DNA of 64,000 nucleotides from Sodiomyces alkalinus F11 (GCF_003711515.1 NW_021167089.1:1217799-1281798); one strand, 5' to 3'. Positions 44,201-55,515 are shown, counted from the first letter of the stretch. The notes: generated from the sequence alone by a model not told the origin. Made by a program: numbers and translations.

Positions 44201-45371
44201 CTCCAACTGACGACGATCCCTGTTGACCCTGTGAGTGAGACCGAGCCTTTGTGTCCCTGTTCCCCTTGCTGACCCGTCATAGATGTCATCTGGTATAATT
44301 ACGAGACTCTTCTTCGCCGGTCTTCTCTCGCGAGTCGACCCGACCCTCCCGCCACAACCTCTGACTAGTCTCATGTCCCTTCTGATGAACGTCTCCAATA
44401 AGATTCCGTTAAATGAGTTGACCAACGTCCTTGATTCGGCCCGGGCGCAGATCGAAACTGCCGTTTCTGATGCCCATTCGAAGATGGACCTGCAGCAGTC
44501 AGAACTACTTGCCTGGCATGTCAGCCAACGAGCCGGCCAAAGTATTTCGGAGGTCCGGAAATTAATGGCTCGACCAGTACTTTACATCACGGCCGGGGCT
44601 CTACGACGCTACAAAGGGAACTACCTCAAAGCCATCCTTGCCGCAATCATCAGGGGACCAGCAGACCTGGAGGCTGGCCACATGTTCGCTTCTGACATTG
44701 AGATTCTCTTCAAGGAGTCGCCAGTTCTGCAAACAGACTCCCATCCCAGGGTGGTTAATCCCCTTTGGCGTCAAAGAGCCTACATGGAGATTGTCAAACC
44801 TATGCTTGACCTGGCGTTGCCCAAGAAGGATGGCAGCACAAGTATGACGATTGCGGCCAACTATAGCATCGCTGTCCTCCATGCACTTAGGAACCTGAGC
44901 TTGGAGATATACGAGGATGATATGGAACAAATCATCCGGATGATCATCTGTGTAGTGCGCATGCTACCGCTCAGCCTCGAAACTCTCTACGGTCTCCAGT
45001 TGGTGAAAACGATTTGCCAGAAAGGCTCAGATCAAGTCACGCCGTTCCTTGGGAGCATCATTGACATTTGTACCTCAGTACTGGTCCCCACGGAGCACGA
45101 GAGGAAGCGGAACCGAGGTGCCATCAACTTGGAGGCTCTTCACGCGATGACTAAAGACGGCGGTTCAAAGAACAGTCCACTTATCCCGCGTATCCAAGTC
45201 CTTGCACTCGAGATCCTACGCGACTTGACAAAGCACTACGAAGCGAGACACCTGCGCAACGAGGCTCCTGCGGTGGTTCGACGTCTTGGACGGATTCTGG
45301 GAGACTCTTATCGCGAGACACGCGCAAACGCTCACTCTGCTATTTCGGCTTGGCACAACCTGATACGGTGA
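41254..45371 (+). CDS. MMS19: MMS19/Met18 cytosolic iron-sulfur assembly and DNA repair protein
   Basis: Six exons: 41254-41341, 41443-41583, 41648-41710, 41776-42365, 42422-44230, 44283-45371; introns 52-101 nt; 1259 aa. The N-terminus (LALEYVLSDEPEKQ; ALAFLADTIEALDSEFL; HLISFFGSMFKIDHRHGIMPAARAL) fits the MMS19 N-terminal domain, and the C-terminal HEAT-like array ends GRILGDSYRETRANAHSAISAW. MMS19 is the targeting subunit of the cytosolic Fe-S assembly (CIA) complex, delivering clusters to DNA polymerases, helicases such as XPD, and others; loss gives sensitivity to DNA damage and methionine auxotrophy in yeast. The whole protein is alpha-helical without enzymatic motifs. Three phase-1 introns near the start were placed by family comparison. 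Confidence 0.9.
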
Positions 45372-45838
45372 AGAGTGACTGTTAGGCGACAGCGAACGAC
45401 TACGGGAGCTTGGCTAGAATGGGTGTTTGGTGGAAGAACATAGATGGCTTTGGTTTTGGTATCGTGGTGTTGATTTCTCCTTTAGAAAATAGGATTGGAT
45501 ATATATTAGATATATCCATACCCACCCCCTATTAGAGGATAAGGGACGGAGTTTTGGCTTTTGAAAAGGGGTTAGTTTTGGATGCATTCGATGACCCTGG
45601 CCATAGCTCGCTATAACACCCTCCTAAGTCACATTTCATCTCTCACAGAATGTGGCAGGCGCACGTATGCCCCCATGAATAGACAGGTGGCATGCTGCAG
45701 AGAGCTTTCACTAGATATGATTTTATTTTACGTGCCTAATGCGATATATCGCTTTGACTACTTCCCCTCACGCCTCCCTGAGAGACATGAGATGGTGTAT
45801 CCCGCCACTCTACGCACGTCTCGCTCCCCACCCGGAAT
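45372..45838. other. Convergent intergenic region
   Basis: 467 bp between the stops of MMS19 and SPC2. It contains an AT-rich direct repeat ATATAT(T)AGATATATCC near 45498-45520. Nothing else seen. Confidence 0.5.
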
Positions 45839-46685
45839 TTAAGCCTTCCTCCGCTTGGGTTTCTTCGCGGTGGCTTCTGCGCTATCTACACTACCCGTAG
45901 CACTGGCAGTGGAGGCGTCGAGCACAGCATCCAGCATCTCGGTTGAGTAGCCACCGGCGGCTGGCGCCATGGAGGCAGAGGGTGTTTTCACGCGTTTGGC
46001 GTCTAGCTTGCCAATGGCGGAAACGTTGGAGGCGAACATCTCCTGGAAGGGGACAGCGACGAAGTGGCCCTGAGAGTCGAACCACTGATTGAAAGGGCGG
46101 GAGATGTTAAGGGTGACGGGAGGGCCAGACTTGGGGGTAATGGTGATTGTGAGGTTGTACACGGGGACGTTCTTGGTCGTGGAGGTTGTAATGGAGATCT
46201 GCGTGGCCAGAACCGTGTCAGCTATCTTGTGACGGAATATGGGTTGGAAGCAGCAGCATTTACCTTCTCACCGTCCGGTGAGATGCCTTCATATACGACG
46301 CCCTTCTCGACGAGCCAAACCCATAGGGTCAGGGCGCCCTGCAGGAGGGTATATAGCACCACAGCAGCTGCTGTGTAGGGTTTGGTCGCAAAAAAACCGA
46401 ACTTATAGTCCCAGGCGAAACAGGCCGCGGCGATCAGGAATGCTGAGTAGCCCAGGCCTAGGCGGACATCGGTCAGAGTGTGAGATTGGGTGAAGCGAAG
46501 GGAGTTGAGGTAGTTCGCAATGGCATCGTCTGAAGTGTGTTTAAGGTCTGCAACTATGGGGTGAGTCTTGGTTGTCCCGTCCGGAATCTCGACCTCATTC
46601 ACGCCATCACTGGCTAGTACATGGAAAAGGACACGTGATTTTTACCTGCTTGGTTATAAACCGTTATCCTTTCTTGAGACGACAT
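45839..46685 (-). CDS. SPC2: Signal peptidase complex subunit 2 (SPC25 type)
   Basis: Three exons: 46685-46646, 46547-46264, 46198-45839; introns 98 and 65 nt; 227 aa. The first junction was decided by the family: MSSQERITVYNQA joins to DLKHTSDDAIANYLNSL, matching SPC2 proteins. A nearer acceptor would leave a 32-nt intron and is rejected. Two membrane spans follow (LGLGYSAFLIAAACFAWDY; TAAAVVLYTLLQGALTLWVWL), with both termini expected in the cytosol, then a C-terminal domain (YNLTITITPKSGPPVTL) and a basic tail KKPKRRKA. It is a non-catalytic subunit of the ER signal peptidase that links the enzyme to the Sec61 translocon. Confidence 0.92.
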
Positions 46686-47128
46686 TTCCAGTGGTCAACT
46701 TGGGGTTGGCAATTGACTAAGGTTTGGTGGGATATTCGATATTCAGACACGCCAATGCGCTTCCAAGGTTCCCGTCGTGAAAGCTCCAGGCTGGCCTTCC
46801 CAAAGCGATGCGCAGAGAAGACAGGTAGTGACTATAAAGGGTATAGCGTTGCCGAAGAACATGCGCCACCGTGGGGTGGGGAATGACCCCGCTAACAGGA
46901 AACATTCACTTCCGAGATGATGGAATGCTTGCATAAAACCCCCTATAGCAATAAGAGTCTCTGATGCTCGGACAAGTGTGCAACAACCGGGATCCATCTC
47001 GACTCCCAGCTCCCAGCTCCCAGCTCCCAGCTCCCAGCTCCCAGCTTGCATCACCATCATCTCGACACAAAACTGTCCGTCATTGTACATGCTCCTGCCC
47101 TCGGTACAGTGCATCCAGAAAGACAGAC
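46686..47128. promoter_or_regulatory. Divergent promoter region, SPC2 / EMC3
   Basis: 443 bp between divergent starts of two ER membrane protein genes. Six head-to-tail CCCAGCT units lie at about 47004-47046, 80 bp upstream of the EMC3 ATG. Confidence 0.5.
47004..47046. repeat. CCCAGCT x6 tandem repeat upstream of EMC3
   Basis: Six perfect 7-bp units in the EMC3 5' flank; on the other strand the unit reads AGCTGGG. Confidence 0.9.
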
Positions 47129-48100
47129 ATGGCACAATTACCTGACCAGACGATCCACCGGGATCCCCAGTTATTGTACGCAGATTTTCCTTTCGTTCTT
47201 ACTGCTTGTTTTGTTGACGAGACTCCTATAGTTACTGGATCCTGGTGCCCATTACCGTTGTGATGGTATTGACGGGCATCCTTCGCCACTATGCCTCCGT
47301 CCTTCTCGCTACGCCTTCGAAGATTATTGACAGACCAACCATGAAAGAGCAGCGCTCTCTAATCCATGGACAAACAGTGCGAAACAACCACCACGTCCTG
47401 TCCAAGAAGTCGTTCGAAGCGCGTCGCGAAGTCCTTATCAATGCCTACGAGTCGGGCGCCTATCTCAAGAATGGAGCTGGAAAGGATCAAGCTCCTACGA
47501 ACCCGTTGACTGACCCGGGAGCTATGGATGGCATGATGGGCATGATGAAGAACAACATGGCTATGATCATCCCCAACACCCTCATTATGAGCTGGATCAG
47601 CGCATTCTTCAGTGGTTATGTCATTAGTGAGTCGAGATGCAGGCAGTGCCGCGTACGTATAACAGCGAAACGAGACTGACATGCGGCAGCAAAACTGCCT
47701 TTCCCGATCACGATCAAGTTCAAGAGTATGCTACAAGCCGGAGTCGCCACCAAGGAAATGGATCCCCGGTGGATGTCAAGCATCAGCTGGTACTTCTTGT
47801 GCATCTTTGGACTTCAGCCTGTTTTCGTGTTTCTTCTCGGAAGCGATAATGGTACGTTAAAGCACTGGTGCGAGTTTTGTCCTTGGGGGAAAAGCATCTA
47901 CTGATAGATCAACCGCAGCCGCTAGCCAGATGGCACAACAAATGGGCCAAATGGGACCGCCGCCCAACCAGCCGATGCTCGGCGCTGGGCCGGATACAAA
48001 CAAGCAGTTCCTAGGTGAAGCTGAAAACATAGCCGTTATTGACCATTACTCGGTCCTCGACGACGTTGAGCTACGACTGCTCAAGGGTATCAAGGGGTAA
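47129..48100 (+). CDS. EMC3: ER membrane protein complex subunit 3
   Basis: Four exons: 47129-47175, 47232-47626, 47690-47851, 47919-48100; introns 56, 63 and 67 nt; 261 aa, the usual length. Features: HRDPQLFYWILVPITVVMVLTGILRH (first membrane span), a charged cytosolic stretch, MAMIIPNTLIMSWISAFFSGYVI (second span), KLPFPITIKFKSMLQAG (conserved family signature), and SSISWYFLCIFGLQPVFVFLLG (third span). EMC3 belongs to the YidC/Oxa1/Get1 insertase superfamily and forms the membrane-insertion core of the EMC, which inserts tail-anchored and polytopic proteins into the ER. The 3' end converges on RPC25, with only 95 bp between the stop codons, so the transcripts probably overlap. Confidence 0.95.
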
Positions 48101-48195
48101 AGTAGAATAACAGACGATAGGGAAAAGAAAGAAAAAAAAAAAAGAACTCCGTCTTACGAATACCGCCACCCGGCATGCCTCCGCACGAGTGCGAT

Positions 48196-49019
48196 CTAGC
48201 CTTCCTCCCCCTCTCCACCTTCTTCTCCCTCGTCTCCATCCCACCACAAACACACACCTAGTCCATCCATGGCCATGGAACCTTTGATCCTGTAAGGCGC
48301 CTGAAGCGCATCCTCTTCATTCTGGTTCGGTCCTGCTGGGGTCTGGTCGTGCCATTCCTCGTCGATGACCTGGAAGCGGACCATCTCATGGTTGTCATAG
48401 TAGAGGCGGGTTTCCTCGTCACAGTTCCAGATCCATAACTGCTCTTGGTGGTTGTACTCGGCTCCCTCGGGAAGTTCATCAAAGGGAACAAAAATGTCGT
48501 CGAAGAAGTCAGTTCTCACTGCAGCCTTTCTGTCAGCCAACACGATTCCAGGGCCGAGGCAACAACGAGACTTTCAAACCCACCATTGATTCCTGAAGGC
48601 GTGGAGCTTCGTATCCTGCCGAACATGACTTCACCCTTGAAAGGCCGGAAGACGATAATTCGGAACTCCACTGGTAAAACAGTCAGCCCAAACAAGCTCC
48701 TCCTTTGCGCGTGGGCATACAGAGGCATGCATACCATTGACATTCACGAGGCCAGTTCCATGGCCAATGAGTCCTTCAGAGGCCCAAAGCAGGTCATAAA
48801 GGGAAATGCAAAGGCCGATTTTTTGGATCACCTTGTTGGCATACTTGGCATTGATATAGTCTTCTATTGCGACGATACTCTTCTTCTTGAAGTCATCGGG
48901 TGCAATTTGGACAAGATCCGCAACTTTTGTCTTCACATAAGATCAGTTAATACCTTACTTACTAATCTACACGTACGTGAATGGGTGAATGAGTAGGAAT
49001 TACTCACGAGAATGAACAT
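48196..49019 (-). CDS. RPC25: RNA polymerase III subunit RPC25 (RPC8)
   Basis: Four exons: 49019-49008, 48930-48735, 48670-48584, 48518-48196; introns 77, 64 and 65 nt; 205 aa. The first coding exon is only 12 nt (MFIL), giving MFILTKVADLVQIAPDDF, the conserved start of Rpc25. Then come GTGLVNVNVEFRIIVFRPF with KGEVMFGRIRSSTPSGI (tip-domain end and start of the S1-like OB fold) and FFDDIFVPFDELPEGAEY; the C-terminus YRIKGSMAMDGLGVCLWW is diagnostic. Rpc25 pairs with Rpc17 to form the stalk of Pol III and is needed for initiation on tRNA and 5S genes. The final tail is Glu/Gly-rich. Confidence 0.95.
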
Positions 49020-49798
49020 GGTGAAGCAGCAATTATTACTTCATGATAAGTTCAGATTGTTGAATAAGAAAGAAGAAAATAGGTTCGTAATAGCAAAGTG
49101 GGTGTGTTATGAATCTTTGCCTCAGCCTAATATAATAAAGCCCTTTGAGTTTGAGGTAGTTCGTCGGCTTTTATTAGTGAGTTCCTTCTCAGAAGCTGTT
49201 ATCAAAGTACGTTCCCTACTTCCTCACACACGCACCCCACTTTGACCGCCGTCTTGGTATGGACAACCCACTTGGTTCTCGTCTCAGGTAGAACTAGGTT
49301 ATCAGCTCCACGTGCGCACGTGATTTACTTCGTATTAGCTACAAATGACTTCGGTTCCTCATTCTTAGGTACCAGGCTGGAAAGGACGGGTTATACCTAT
49401 AAGAAGTACATAGAGGCATACCACGTGAAAAAAACACCACTACCTTGTGGTATTGAATGGTTTCCCAGCTTCAGCATCTTGATCCTCGATCCTCGACCTT
49501 GAATTGTCTCCAACACGAGTTCTCTTTCAACGTCCGTTCACATACTATTTCTCAGCTTTCACTTGCAGGAAGCCTCGGTTATCCTGTCGTTTTGCAAGCA
49601 CGATCCTCGACCAGCCGATTATCCTTCGAGAACGCAAACAATCCTTGCCCAACCCTGGCAACCTGCTTTGGCCTCTACTTCGACCTTTCCCCTTTCTTAT
49701 CGCACATTTCATTCAACGCGTGCGCGCCTTCTCATTCCTTTTACTGCTCTTCTTCAAGCCTTTTTGCCCTTGTCACACGGTTGAGTTGTCATAGCACA
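49020..49798. promoter_or_regulatory. Divergent promoter region, RPC25 / NUFIP-like gene
   Basis: 779 bp. The part next to the NUFIP-like gene (about 49500-49798) is pyrimidine-rich with CTTTTC and CTTCTTC runs, typical of a fungal 5' leader. TACTTCGTA (reverse of TACGAAGTA) lies at 49326-49334. Upstream in-frame codons exist but lack conserved sequence. Confidence 0.5.
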
Positions 49799-51879
49799 AT
49801 GTCGACCTACAACTACGGCCCACCGCCTCCTCCACCACCCCAGGCTTCGCCAGCCGGCCATGCTTCCTATACCCATCCCACCGGCCATTACCAACGCCAT
49901 GGCTCATCTCGCGGTGGTGGGACATCTGCATCGCGAGGTGGTCGTGGAGGGTATCAAGGCCCCCCTCGACCCGAGTATCAACCTCCTCATTCCCAGTACG
50001 ACTATGGTGCGCATGCCCAACAGCCCTACGCTAATACCAGCTACTCAACTTCGCCGCCAACCACTGGCGGATATCCTACGCCGCATCATCAATGGCCTCA
50101 GGACCATGGGCATCCTTCTGCCCAGCAACCACAGCCACATACACCGGCGCCCCTTTCCACTGCCAACTACCACCCTAATTATGCCCCCCAGGCCTATGCG
50201 CAATCCCAAGTTCCTGTTCACCAGCCAGCATACGTTCCGCCCCCTCCTCCCCAGCCGCAGCAGCATCATTATCCCTACCACGCCCCTGCCCCGTACAACG
50301 GTCAGCAGCAGTGGGGGGGTCATGACCGCCAGCAGCAACAGCCCCAGCCCCAGCCCCAGCCCCAGCCGCAGTATGGCACTGGCCAGCACCAGCACCAGCA
50401 CCAGCACCAGCACCAACACCGGGGTGGTTATGGCGCGGATAGGAGAGGGGGCGCCAGGGCTCTAAGTATGGGAGCGCCTGCCCGAACCGACTATGTGGTT
50501 CAGAACGTGCAGCCTCAAGTGAACGGCGGCTATGCCCAACACTATCCTGATGCCCGTGCCGCATCATACCCCCCACAGCCGACGCAGTACCCCCCATATC
50601 CCCCTCCACCTCCACCCCCGTCCCATACACCTGCCCCTGAGCCGTACCACAACAAGCAGGACGGTCATTATGCCGGTCGCAGCCGTGGCGGGTTCCGTGG
50701 GGGGGGTAACATGAGGGGTAGGAACCCTCATCACAGTGGCGATAAGGCGAGACCGCGCCACCACCAAGGCCCACGCCCTGATGCGAACCCTGTGCCTCAT
50801 GTGCCTCAGAAGCATGATTCCAACTCGTCCGGGAAAAAGAAGAAACGGAAGACGAACACTCTTGGGTTGACGCCCGGTCAAGGTTCTGATTCGGAGGAGG
50901 ACGACGAGAAAGAAGAGGAGACTCTATGCAAAGTCATTGGAGACGATGCCCTTCAGTAAGCTCCCACCGCAAAGAAGCGTTTCTTCCTTCCGAACTTCAA
51001 TTGACTGACTATCCTTGCTTCAGGATCACGGATATTGCCGCATATATTGCCGAGCGAAAGAAACACTATCCCACGGCGGCTCGCGTCAAGGCCAAGCAGT
51101 CTGCCGAGCTGGCAAGTGGAGACAAGCGTGCCGCGGCTCTTGAGAAGGAGGAGAAAATAGCCATGGAGCTTCGGAAGCAGCTTGAAAAGGTCGAGTCGTC
51201 CATCAAGCGCAAACGAGAGCAACAGGATGAGGGCGATGAGATGAGAGATACCTCGCCCCCTTCCGTGACAAAGTCTCAGGGCGACGACGACGATGCGCCG
51301 GAAGTCCTGTCCACGCGTTCCCAGCCACAACTTCCACCACCCCCGCCCGCGAAAAAGGCCGATGTCACGAAGCACTGCAAGTACTACTCTACTGGAGGAA
51401 CTTGCGGCAAGAAGGGCAAGTGCCGCTTTGTTCATGATCCTCAAGTCCGCGAGGCAGCCATTAGGGAGCGGGATGCCAATAACGGGCAACTGACAATCCA
51501 GCAACGTCTCATCTTGAACGACAAGGACCAGGAGGATCTCACCGTGCTGCAATCGATTCAGTACCTGCGTGAAAAGGGTGTTGTCAAACCGCTCGATGCT
51601 GCCACCGCCAACGGACAGTCTACCGTTGTTGTCGGCCAGTCTCGCGCGCAGCAGCAGAAGGAGCAGAGACGACAGGCACGGCAACAGCAGACAAGCACTC
51701 TCCCCGCTGCGCCCTCGTCACTTCCGAAGCCTCCCGTCAGGCAGGACCATGGTCTTCCACCTCACAAACCTCCCCCATCTGCTCTTCAGACGGCTCAGAC
51801 TGGTGCCTCTGTGCAATATAAGGGCTGGAATCTCAGTGGATACGGCAATGCCGGTCTGAAGTCGGAGGACCTTCCCTGA
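49799..51879 (+). CDS. NUFIP/Rsa1-type protein with CCCH zinc finger
   Basis: Two exons: 49799-50955 and 51024-51879; 68-nt intron with CTGAC branch; 670 aa. The first ~340 residues are low-complexity: Pro/Gln/Tyr/His-rich, an RGG-like part, (QP)n and (HQ)n tracts. The junction creates ITDIAAYIAERKKHYPTAARV (about 387-407), the NUFIP1 consensus peptide that binds Snu13/15.5K-type partners. A CCCH finger follows at about 504-523: C-x8-C-x5-C-x3-H in CKYYSTGGTCGKKGKCRFVH. NUFIP/Rsa1 is the platform factor for assembly of box C/D snoRNPs and other L7Ae-type RNPs in the nucleus. The start at 49799 was chosen over an upstream in-frame ATG because conserved-looking sequence begins with MSTYNYGPPPPPPP. 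Confidence 0.85.
50383..50416. repeat. CAGCAC hexamer tandem array coding (QH)n
   Basis: Five to six units in frame in the NUFIP-like gene, directly after a CAGCCC array coding (QP)n at about 50343-50368. Confidence 0.85.
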
Positions 51880-53301
51880 ATCCCCTGCTAGGCACCGTCT
51901 AGTCAGTTCCGATATTTCGATACCCAAGACCACTTACTCTTTTTCTTTCCTTTCCTTTCCTTTTATTTTTGGCTTCGTGGCCTGAGTTTGGGAATATACA
52001 TCTTGGGTTTGCTATTTTGATTTGGGTTTTCCAAAATCATACCCTAAAGCCTCAAGCCTGCTGCATTGAAGTCAGCCTCAGCAGAGCCACCTGGAGCATT
52101 TCTTGCGCTGTCATACCAAGCCAGTGTTCCCTACGATATTCTGGATTAGAAGCCGCACTACCTTCTGCCGCTACGCCGTCCGCCATTTTTTTTTTTTTTT
52201 TTTTGGCTGAGATGATTGGGAGGTCTTGTTGTTGATGATCCAGCTCTCTTGGATGAAGCCATTACAGCAAACATAACAACACAAGACAGGCCACGTGTGC
52301 AGGAGCTATGTTCGAGCAGCGCGCAACCATCCCTTATACTTCATCGCCTGGGGGGTACTCCTGATGCCAGGGCCAAGTGTTGCCCCTGCAGTGCCTGGAG
52401 GTTGCCCATTCTGTTAGGGCCATTGGTCAGCTTTGATATCGGATCTCGGAAAGGCGTCTATGAAAACGACTTGGGATAATAGTTCGTCCCTGTTGGCTGA
52501 TACCCGGTCTATTGTAAAGTAAATTACGAATAGTTGGTCATAGCCTGAATTACTCTCTAACTCATGTCAAGTTATGGAGTAAGGTAATAATGATAAGTTA
52601 CTGCCTCAGTGACATCACCAGCTACCTTATAAGGCGTGCCAGGAAAGGACTCTAGTCACTCCTTACAATTATGACGAGGAGGTCAGGTGAAGTGGCACTT
52701 GATGTATAGTCACATCCCTACCTATATGTCAGAATCAGAATAAGGAACAACTTGATTGATTTTACTGGAATCCTCCTCCCTGGTAATCAGGTAGAGTGAC
52801 TTTAAATACGCCGAGAAATGGGTCCGTGTGCAGCATCTAGTACCTTCCGTGTGGAAGATGGATTCAGGGGAATCGTGGATTGAAGCCCCACCCCGTTACG
52901 CCCTGCCACAGCGTCTGAGACTATAAAACCAACACAACTTGATTGGAAATGCCTGGGAAAAGCTTTCGGGCATGTATAATTCCCGGGAACCATATATTCA
53001 CACTGCCTGACAACTGGGGGGACAAACAAAGCAAAACAGTAAAAGAAAATGGTACAAACAAAAATGGTTCTGTAAAACAAAGACATAGCCAACGCCGTCG
53101 CTGATGAGTGGGATAAAGGGGGAAAGAGCATGCCCGGCCACCCTGCTGCGCCTAGCATGTAATGTGTCCCTTCAAACTGATAAACCACATCCTGATCGAC
53201 ATTCTCCTCTATGAAAACCCCCCAAAACAAACCAGAAACAGAAGAAAAAAGAAGAGAAGAAACCTGGCTGCCAGAACTGGGAATCACAGGTGGCAGCATG
53301 A
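51880..53301. other. Convergent intergenic region, 1.4 kb
   Basis: It lies between the NUFIP-like gene and SPT2. There are CTTTC repeats (51938-51963) and a T tract of about 19 (52186-52204), probable 3' UTR or terminator context. A minus-strand frame 52802-53299 (165 codons, ATG) begins three bases after the SPT2 stop and is probably 3' UTR. Confidence 0.5.
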
Positions 53302-54606
53302 CTAGCCTCGGTTTTTCTTCTTCTGCTCCTCGAGGAATCGCCGCCTGCGCTCTTCCTTCTCCGCTTTGAGGCGCCTCTCCAACTTCTCCTGCTCCAGGTC
53401 CTCCAGCCGAGCGGCACGTGCGGCACGTGCCTCTTCTTCGTAGATGTCGTCCATGCCGGCCTCCATATCGGACTCGGAGCCTGAATCGTATCTGTACCGA
53501 GGTCCACCAACCGGTTCCTCTTCCTCGTCGTCGTATTCGATGAAATCGTCCAGCTCCTCGTCTTCTTCCTCGTATCGTGAACGCCTGGCCGACCCACCAT
53601 AGCGAGCGCCGGCGCGAGGGTTCAACAGAGCACCGCCGGGCGCAGCGGGTTTCCTGGAGTTGGCCGACGTCGTAGCGCCTGGGCGGGGGCGAGCGGTACC
53701 CGTATACCCTGTTGTTGCGAGAGCGGCCTTCTTTACCTTCTTGGGCTCCTCCTCCGTTACTGAGGCGGACCGTTTCATCCTGGGCCTGTCTGTATCCAGG
53801 TTCCGCGTATCCTTTGACATGGCGCCCGTGCTCGTCGCTCGACGCTGTAAGGCGGGAGTCGTTGGAGCTCTCGAGGTGCCGTTCGCGGGCCGAGCAGTGC
53901 CCTGGTATCTGGATATCGTCGTTGGAACTGGTTGCTTCGCATCCTTCTTGGCTTCTGGCCGTTCCTTCTTCTTTTCTGTTCCTTTATGCTGGATCTTTCC
54001 AACTTGACCCATGGTTGTCTGGGCAAGTTTGGCCCGAGCTAGAATCTCCGCATAGGAGCCTTTCTTTGGGGGTGCCGGCTTGGCTGACGGGGCGGCTGCG
54101 GAGGATGGAGCAGTCGTAGCAGGGGCAGTTGGTCCCTTTCGAACGCTGGCCGACGTCGGTCTGGCGCCATTCGTAGCATTCGTGCCATTCATTCCATTTG
54201 TTCCGCTGGATGTCTTGGCCGGCGTTGAAGCGGGGGCGGCGGGCCTCACGGTCTGGCCACCTGTCGGTCTTGATGCGCCGGTTGGACGACTCATCGCAGT
54301 ACCTCTGTATGGAGTCGATGCTGGCCTATCCGTCGGCCTCGGATTTGTTGTGGAACCACCGGCACCCCTTGTACTTGCCTCGAGGCGAGGCGCCTTTGCG
54401 GAGTTGTTGCGTGTGTCATCGTTGGCTTTCCGTTTCAGAGGACCGATTGGCTTGGAGGCGGGAGGTGTGGATGTCTGCTGCACTGGTTCGCCAGTGATCT
54501 GAGCCAGGAGGTCGCCGATCTGGGGGGAGGGGAAAGACCCGTGTTAACAGAATGGAATGACACGGGCGGAAGTGATGGTATTTCAGATTCAGAGGCTGCT
54601 TACCAT
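53302..54606 (-). CDS. SPT2: SPT2-type chromatin/histone chaperone protein
   Basis: Two coding exons: 54606-54604 (the ATG alone) and 54519-53302; 84-nt intron with GTAAGC donor; 406 aa. The splice yields M-IGDLLAQITGEPV, matching the N-terminus of fungal SPT2 proteins. The protein is Ala/Pro/Thr/Lys-rich and disordered, with SYAEILARAKLAQT, and ends with the SPT2 domain: an acidic stretch (EEEDEELDDFIEYDDEEEE), DSGSESDMEAGMDDIYEEE, then the basic helix ARLEDLEQEKLERRLKAEKE. Spt2 binds H3-H4 and cruciform-like DNA, and restrains transcription through nucleosomes. It is divergent from RPP2. Confidence 0.88.
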
Positions 54607-55515
54607 AGTGGGTGGTTTTAAAAGCACGTTTGAGACTGCAACTTTACCATCAGGACGAGCGCGCGGCCAACACAACACCTAGGATGTGTTCTGATATTGA
54701 GTCATTGGGGTACCCGGGTTTCGGTGCAAGGTAGTAAATCTGGCCAGATGTGGCGGGGGGGGAATAGACTGGGTTTCGCGGAGGACGAAGTCCAAAAGGC
54801 GGCGCCAAGTTGGGTGCGGCCTGTTTATATTGATAGACGCGGTCCTAGACCCACCCGTATGGGTTTATGGAAGATAAGTAAGAAATAAGAAGCCCGTATG
54901 TCTGAAGGGAAGGGCAAGGAGAGCAAAAAGGACAGCAGAAGAGGAGGCAACTTTTCCAAGAGTTCATGTTTCCAGGCGGGCGACCCGTACGAAATGCGAG
55001 TTTGTAGCGCACGGACCACCTTCGGTTGGCTGTAGTTTATCCGTCACAACGCCTAGCTGATGGGCTCGGTCTGAATGCAGGACGTGGGGTTTCTATTACG
55101 TGATCACTGTGGCTAGTGCATGGTGGACATTGTTAACACTAGCCACAGATTCAGCCTTTCCTCGCCCTAGGGCCGGGTTACCGAATTGGTGCGCCCACAG
55201 ACCGACCATCGATTGAAAACTTGGGCGTAACTTTTCTGTAACTTTTTCGACTTCCTCGGTTTCCCGGACTCCAACACCGATTCTCTTCTTTACCACCTTT
55301 CTCAGAACTCGAAGAATCAGTCTCCGCCCAACTTGCGGTTAAATTGATTGACCTCTCGTGTTCGCCAAATTTCTCTCACCTGTACGTTCGCCCAGTTTTT
55401 CTTCGCATTGTGGCAGTCTGCCATCAGTCTCGTCGCAGTCGCAGTTCGCAGTCGCACGACGTTCGAACCATGACACCCAGCTAACCCAACCACCTTTCCC
55501 TCGCAGACATCCAAA
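54607..55515. promoter_or_regulatory. Divergent promoter region, SPT2 / RPP2
   Basis: 909 bp. The RPP2-proximal 200 bp are C/T-rich, as in many ribosomal-protein gene leaders, with CGCAGTCGCAGTTCGCAGTCGCA repeats split around 55435-55457. A direct palindrome GTTAACACTAGCC / GGCTAGTG lies around 55108-55143. A 5' UTR intron is possible but not proven. Confidence 0.45.

Noticed and set aside
46614..46645. A 32-nt intron for the first SPC2 junction
   Set aside because: It is in phase but shorter than fungal introns allow and gives an N-terminus unlike the family; the 98-nt alternative reproduces the conserved start.
46743..47135. 130-codon minus-strand ORF upstream of EMC3
   Set aside because: It is mostly translation of the CCCAGCT array (GSWELGAGSWELG) and overlaps the EMC3 start.
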